Below are positions 58,661-64,000 of a DNA stretch of 64,000 bases, piece after piece. A program made the translations under genes and the position numbers. The DNA lies in assembly GCF_012273895.1 (NCBI RefSeq), contig NC_052121.1:5240943-5304942 (forward strand), in the 5' to 3' direction. This DNA comes from Zerene cesonia. Lineage: Eukaryota > Arthropoda > Insecta > Lepidoptera > Pieridae. The notes beneath the pieces were generated by a model that was not told the DNA's origin, made no database searches, and saw only the letters and a list, made by a program, of their open reading frames with translations. Each line of letters begins with the position of its first letter. Within the stretch, counting starts at the first letter, position 1.

Positions 58661-58666
58661 TTTATT
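58661..58666 (-). terminator. poly(A) signal of the minus-strand small gene
   Basis: TTTATT on the + strand, AATAAA on the - strand, about 70 bp beyond the stop codon of the 82-aa gene. Confidence 0.55.
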
Positions 58667-58733
58667 TTTATTGTTGGTTATAAACAACAGGAAAAGCATG
58701 TATAAATCTTTAAATATCTTTTACTATTAGAAA

Positions 58734-59291
58734 TCAAGTCTTGCAACCTTTTTTGCTTTTTTTCTTTGGGCATTCTGTTTCATCATCTGTAGTACTGCAT
58801 TCATCATCAGATATATCTGAAAATAATGTAGTGATAAATATTATACATATTATGAGTACTAAATATATAGTCATGAATTATAATTGATTTGTTACTTCAG
58901 ATATTTTAGTAAATATGCTAATTAATTTTAATTTTCAATAGCTATTTATAAAATTATACCTATTAATTTTTTATTATACACCCAAGAAACTTAACTATTT
59001 GAGCAGTTAAGAAATTAAAATATAATATACAATTTTTTTCTGTCTTATTTCGGTTTTTGGGTTTTATTAAGAATTTTTAATTTTATAGGAATAAGATGGT
59101 AGAGCTGAGTGCTTATTATGCTTACCTATGACCTCATTGTTCAAAACTTTTTTTGTGAATACCTCATTAGCCAATTGACGAAACTCTTCTAAAGCCGATG
59201 TTAGGTTTGCAAGGCTCAGGTCTGAAGCAATTTCTCGAACAACTGATTCTACAACTTCTTCATTTTCAATAATATTTAATTTAATTTGCAT
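58734..59291 (-). CDS. small two-exon gene, 82-aa protein, possibly GON7-like
   Basis: Exon 1 runs from ATG at 59291 down to 59126, with a strong donor (ATAG/GTAAGC). Exon 2 runs from 58816 down to TGA at 58736-58734, with acceptor TTTTCAG. The joined frame encodes 82 aa. A mostly helical N-part contains LTSALEEFRQLANEVFTKKV. It is followed by an acidic stretch (DISDDECSTTDDETEC) and a basic Lys-rich end (KKKSKKGCK). Size, the hydrophobic helical segment and the acidic tail resemble the KEOPS-complex subunit GON7, which helps make the t6A modification of tRNA. That is a weak, remote resemblance judged by eye. The gene converges with ine and diverges from glycerol kinase. The gene model looks sound; the function is uncertain. 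Confidence 0.65.
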
Positions 59292-60513
59292 TTTAAAAGA
59301 CTGTCACATAAATCAAGGTTACTCAGAAAATGAGTTTTTCCTACCTAAGAATTTGTTAATGTTGCTCTATATTTATTCAAAATATAAAGTAGGATGTAAA
59401 CCGTAAAATGAGCACATACATTCCCTTTTTTATCTAAGTTTTTTTATGGTTATTTTCACAGAGTGAGTAATATATTATTAAGATTTGTTTTCATTCTTTG
59501 ACCTGAAATAAGCATTTTAAAATTAAAATGTGATCATGAGTGTCAAGTGTCAAGTGTCAAAGTCCAAGGGTTTTGGTCCTTTAGAAAAAAAATGTCAATT
59601 CTGATCTATTTTTTCTGGTTAAGGTCCTATCAAAATTCTTAAACTTAAATAACTTAAAATTTTGACAAATTCCCCGCTTTAACTCATCATTTGTGTTATG
59701 CTTTTGTGACGTTTTGTGTTGTCTATAACTGGTATTTATTTTTTGTCAGGTATACAGTTATATGCTGGTCGTCAATTCAAAGTAGTACATCTCACTCGTG
59801 ATTATTCATTGTAATAACACCACAATGAAATCCTCTCATTATCTGTACAAATCGAGACATTGGTAGAATCCGTCCTCAGTGGAATCGGGAGTTGCCATTT
59901 AATAAAGAAGAAGATCTATTTTTTCCGACGTTCACAAAAGCGAAGAAGGTTTTCAATTCATAATATATAGATAGATAATGTTTCAACTAATTTTTTGGTG
60001 TTCAAAATTTTGGAAAAAAAGTTCAGATTAGCACCACTGAATATGCTGGCAAGATGAAATAACGATACACACCAACTTAATCGTGGCTATAAGCTAATGT
60101 TATCTCTCTTGCATCCAGACTCAAATAAAATGTGCTATAACACTTGAAAATGTGCTATAAATCTTTGCAATCTGGTTTATTTTCGCTTAAACAATTGTCA
60201 TGACTTATCAGTCCTTATGTTACGTAATTACGTACATGATGCTGATTGCTGAGTTTAATTTTAATTTTAGCAACGTCTGTCAAAGATTGGAGTGTCGAGT
60301 CTGACACAGTCAGATACATGTCAGATTCAGCTGATTCTGATTGATTACCTACAAAGTACAATTACAAATTGTATCTACAACCTACATAGCTCTGATAACA
60401 ATTTCAATAAAATTTATAAAATTTAAAATTCAGTAAATACATGTCAGATTAACAGTATTCAATTTCGATAGACATATATTTTCCAGTTAGCTATGTAGGA
60501 TAATTTTTAAAAT
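59292..60513. promoter_or_regulatory. divergent intergenic region between the 82-aa gene and glycerol kinase
   Basis: 1.2 kb separating two divergently oriented start codons, so it should hold both promoters. I see a 7-bp tandem repeat, AGTGTCA x3, at 59539-59559, and two copies of AAAATGTGCTATAA at about 60127-60163. No TATA box is convincing next to either ATG. Confidence 0.35.
59539..59559. repeat. 7-bp tandem repeat, three units
   Basis: AGTGTCA is repeated three times without change, upstream of both divergent genes. Confidence 0.8.
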
Positions 60514-63500
60514 ATGCGTGAGTTCGGAAGTTTTGGTCCATTAATTGGAGCTATAGATGAAGGAACTTCGAATGTTAAATTTTTGGTACAATTTTATTCA
60601 TATTTGTGACTAAATAACCATTTAGGATGAAATAATAATTTTTTAAATCATATTTAATTTTTAGATATTTGCAGCAAACACTTCAGAAGTATTGACTTAT
60701 CATCAATTGCCCCTGAAAAGATTTAGCCCTCAACAAGGTTGGGTAGAACAAGATTCTTTGGAAATTTTAAGTGCTGTGTTAGAATGTATTGAAGTAATGT
60801 ATAAAGTTATTTATTACAGATTTACTTCCTTGGATAAATGGATAAAATGTTAATAAAACGTATTTCCAATTAAATTACAGGTTACTGTAGACAATTTAAA
60901 AAAGTTGGACATAGATCCAGCAGATGTTATAGGTATTGGTTTAACAAATCAACGAGAAACAACAATTGTTTGGAATTCTTCAACTGGCGAGCCTCTTTAT
61001 AGTGCAATTGGTGAATATAATTAGACAATACAATTCAACAATTATCAAAAAATAGATGCTCATCCCGGCTCTGCCTGGATATCAAGATTCTTATTTTATC
61101 GCAAGGGAGCATTTAATCAGGATAAATAGTATCCTATCACCCAAGTCCGCTGATACCCTGTCTGTATACCAAAATTCATTATAAACCGTTCAGCAGTTTC
61201 AGCGTGATTGATGGACAAATATCAAAACAAACTAACTTTCACATTTATAATATTGGTGTGATTATTCAAAATAATTAGAGATTAATTATTATTATTTTTA
61301 TGTATAAAGAGTATTATCATAATATTTAAATTTTAGTGTGGCTAGATGTGAGAACTTCGAAAATTATTGATGAATTAAATAAGAATAAGGGTGCACAGAG
61401 TATAAATGCTGTCACACAAACTAGTGGTCTACCATTATCAACTTATTTCTCTTCTGTTAAGTTGAAATGGCTCTTGCAAAATGTAACAGCAATAAAGCAA
61501 GCTGTAGCATCAGGGAACTGCATGGCTGGTACAGTGGACTCATGGTTGATTTGGGTAAATACAACTGTTATTAATAATTCATAAGTTTATTTAAATATTT
61601 TCTTAAGATCTTACATAAATTGACAATTGTTCAAAACAGATGGTTGTCCAGTGATCAAAATGTGACCTTAATTATGAATTATAGATCAAACAATATATGT
61701 GTATGTTATGTTGTTGGATATTTATATATTATTATTTATTTAAATATTAGCTTTCTGCAGTATCAAGTGTGCTAAATGACATATTGTATTACATGACATA
61801 TTGTGCCTTTGCCTAAATTTTGAGAAATTGTAAAAGTTTTTTCTCCACATATTAATATATTAGAGATAAATATTACTAGATTATTTAACAGAATCTGACT
61901 GGTGGCTGCCGTGGTGGTGTTCATGTAACAGACGTAACAAATGCATCAAGAACTCAATTGATGTCATTAAGAAGTTTGCAGTGGGATAAAGGACTTCTAC
62001 GTTTCTTTGATATACCAGTTGAAATACTACCAAAGATAAAAAGTTCCTCAGAAATATATGGTTATATAGCTACTGGATCACTTCTCGGCACACCAATAGC
62101 AGGGGTAGGCTTCTTAATGGATTTTTAATATGTAAGTTATAGTGATGGACGCCATGCAATATTAACCTTATGGTACTATAAATACTGGTATTGAATTAAC
62201 ATCACATGGCTCTATTAACAGCTATGCATAAATTTGTTAACAAACAAAGCATAAAAACTTCCTCGGCACCCACAATTCTCGGGCGAATTTACTATCTGTT
62301 ACATAAGATTTTCTTGTATTTGATTTTACGCAAAAAATGCGTTTAAGTCTTTAATTTCTAGCTGTTACATAATTGAATAAAATGTATCACTACTACTTAG
62401 CTCACGGTAACATATCGCTTTGACTCATTAGTCACATCTAAGATCTTTGTAAGGTATGCAATGATGGTCATTGTGCCATTGCTAATAAACTTCAGTATAG
62501 CTGATAGTTTTTTTAATAACAAAAATAAAGAGTTTTTATTTATTTGTTAGTGTTTAGGAGATCAACAAGCTGCATTAGTGGGACAAAATTGTATGAAGTT
62601 TGGTCAAGTAAAATGTACATATGGCACAGGATGCTTTCTTCTGTACAATACAGGTATAATGTTTCTTACAATATGGCGCATAGATTGGTAAATTGTCATG
62701 GTTTTTTATAATCTTTTTTTTCTAATGAAATGATTACATAACTATATTGCTTTAAGGTGAATCTATTGTACATTCGCAAAGTGGTTTGTTAACAACTGTG
62801 GCCTATAAACTTGGACCAGATGCGCCGGCGATTTATGCATTGGAAGGATCAGTTGCAGTTGCTGGTTAGTCATATAAAATGATCATACTTTATTTATCCT
62901 TATGTGAAATATCAATAAGAATTAAATTAATGTATTGGGTATATACGTATTGTTTCCTCAAAGAGAAAAATATTTATTATGCGTCCTGCCATACTGTTAC
63001 TGTGCGATTAAACTAATTGGAAAAAGAGGCTATATGCGCCAATTTCGTGTCAAATGTTATTAGAAAAATACAATTTATAAATGCTTTTTTGCATTTCAAT
63101 TATAGTTTATTTTATTTGACTGACTCTTAAATACAAATGTTTTTTTTTTTTAATTTAGAATGTTAAATTAGTATCTATGGTGTCACAAAATGGCGCAGAA
63201 TCGATCCTATTCTTACAGTGCCACCAACTTATCGCTGAAATTAAGTGTGTCGTCACCATCGCTTCAGTGTAACCCGTGGAGTATTATTCCGGGCATCACT
63301 TTTAATAGATTTATGCATATTCGGCATATTTATCAATCATACATATATAAAATTTAGAAAGGTATCAATAAAACACACAGCACTTGTGAAGTAGGCAACA
63401 ATGATAATTCAATATCTTTAGTTAAATTTTTCGACATTACAAGGAAATGTTGGTAACACTGTATATTATTTTAGGTGACACACTACAGTGGCTACAGAAG

Positions 63501-63637
63501 GGCGTGGGAATAATAAATGATGTATCGGATACGGAAGCCCTTGCTACTCAAGTAGCTGATAACGAAGAAGGAAGTGTATGTTTTGTGCCAGCATTTAATG
63601 GTCTATACTCACCACACTGGAGGAAGGACGCGAGAGG
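60514..63637 (+). CDS. Gk: glycerol kinase (N-terminal 378 codons, continues past the window)
   Basis: Glycerol kinase (FGGY family) phosphorylates glycerol with ATP to glycerol-3-phosphate. Exons 60514-60585, 60665-60793, 60881-61010, 61337-61554, 61892-62104, 62551-62653, 62757-62864 and 63475-63637 join in frame. The last ends after the first two bases of a Gly codon (DARG), with donor GTAGAT. Seen are the N-terminal phosphate-binding loop GAIDEGTSNVKF (residues 12-23), GWVEQD, the glycerol-binding NQRETT (90-95), TGLPLSTYFS, GGVHVTDVTNASRT, the catalytic-base motif GDQQAALVGQ (Asp258), TYGTGCFLL, ALEGSVAVAG and CFVPAFNGLYSPHW. The family usually has DQGT…R in the loop; here it is DEGT…K. 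The C-terminal third lies beyond the right edge, so activity cannot be judged. Confidence 0.93.
61055..61266 (+). repeat. interspersed repeat, copy 2 (glycerol kinase intron 3)
   Basis: The same element as 23685-23890, in the same orientation: CATCCCGGCTCTGCCTGGAT at the start, TACCCTGTCTGTATACCAAA inside, and ACATTTATAATATTGGTGTG at the end. It accounts for most of the 326-bp intron 61011-61336. Confidence 0.8.
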
Positions 63638-64000
63638 GTAGATATAAAATATTTTTAATAAATAACTAAACCACTTTCACATTATCAGAACTAGACCAAA
63701 TTAAAATGATACCACATGGCAATTGAAAGGAACTCATCAGAATCGGTTCACACACATATGTGTTGATATGATAATTTCCTCTTTTATTCGAAGTCGGTTG
63801 ATAATCAACTGTAATCATTTGCTAGTCTTGCATTTTTAAATTATATTTAATCACCTTGAATTCATATAAAATAAATAAAAATAATGAATACCTAAAAAAA
63901 ACTAAAATAAGCATGCAAGTAACTCACAACTGTAATAATTAAAAAATGTGTACTTAATATCTACAAATCATAATTTTCATTGATCCTTGTGAATCTTTTC
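61555..64000 (+). other. later glycerol kinase introns
   Basis: Introns 61555-61891, 62105-62550, 62865-63474 and the last one from 63638 to the window end exceed 300 bp. They are AT-rich. I see no coding or RNA gene in them, and no repeat with a second copy in this window. Confidence 0.5.

Overview
The window looks like a moth or butterfly genome (Lepidoptera). It is AT-rich and has short GT-AG introns. It also carries interspersed repeats that I recognise from lepidopteran genomes: a retroposon tail ending in GGCCTGTGTCCCAGCAGTG…GATGATGATG, short elements bounded by AATATTATAAA, and repeats ending in 'gcgaagccgc…agctagta'-like tails. The genus cannot be told from the sequence alone.

Layout. 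(1) Positions 1-39841, + strand: the 3' part of the giant extracellular-matrix gene dumpy (dpy). I can chain 71 exons into a single open frame of about 9,398 codons, running from the left edge to a stop at 39839-39841. The first 27 kb is eleven consecutive copies of a ~2.4 kb super-repeat. Each copy codes for six EGF-DPY-EGF modules (called A to F here) in fixed order. Next come four irregular modules, then a change from EGF-DPY-EGF triplets to DPY-EGF doublets near 29.9 kb. A second super-repeat follows (three copies of four doublets, 34.4-36.8 kb), then a ZP domain, a furin-type site, a transmembrane helix and a short cytoplasmic tail. Introns 1-66 are all phase 1. (2) 39842-46338: dpy 3' UTR, then about 6 kb of intergenic DNA with a 290-bp terminal-inverted-repeat MITE, several interspersed repeats and a 1000-N assembly gap. 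(3) 46558-57699, + strand: a nine-exon SLC6 transporter of 728 aa, best matched to inebriated (ine). (4) 58734-59291, - strand: a two-exon gene for an 82-aa acidic/basic protein, convergent with ine. (5) 60514-63637 and beyond the right edge, + strand: the N-terminal 378 codons of a glycerol kinase in eight exons.

The genes do not form one pathway. Dumpy is a membrane-anchored fibre of the apical/cuticular matrix. Ine is a plasma-membrane Na+/Cl--coupled solute transporter. Glycerol kinase is a cytosolic/mitochondrial metabolic enzyme. The most notable structure is the nested periodicity of dumpy: EGF and DPY domains, inside ~100-aa modules, inside a ~627-aa six-module unit, repeated eleven times with its exon pattern largely kept.
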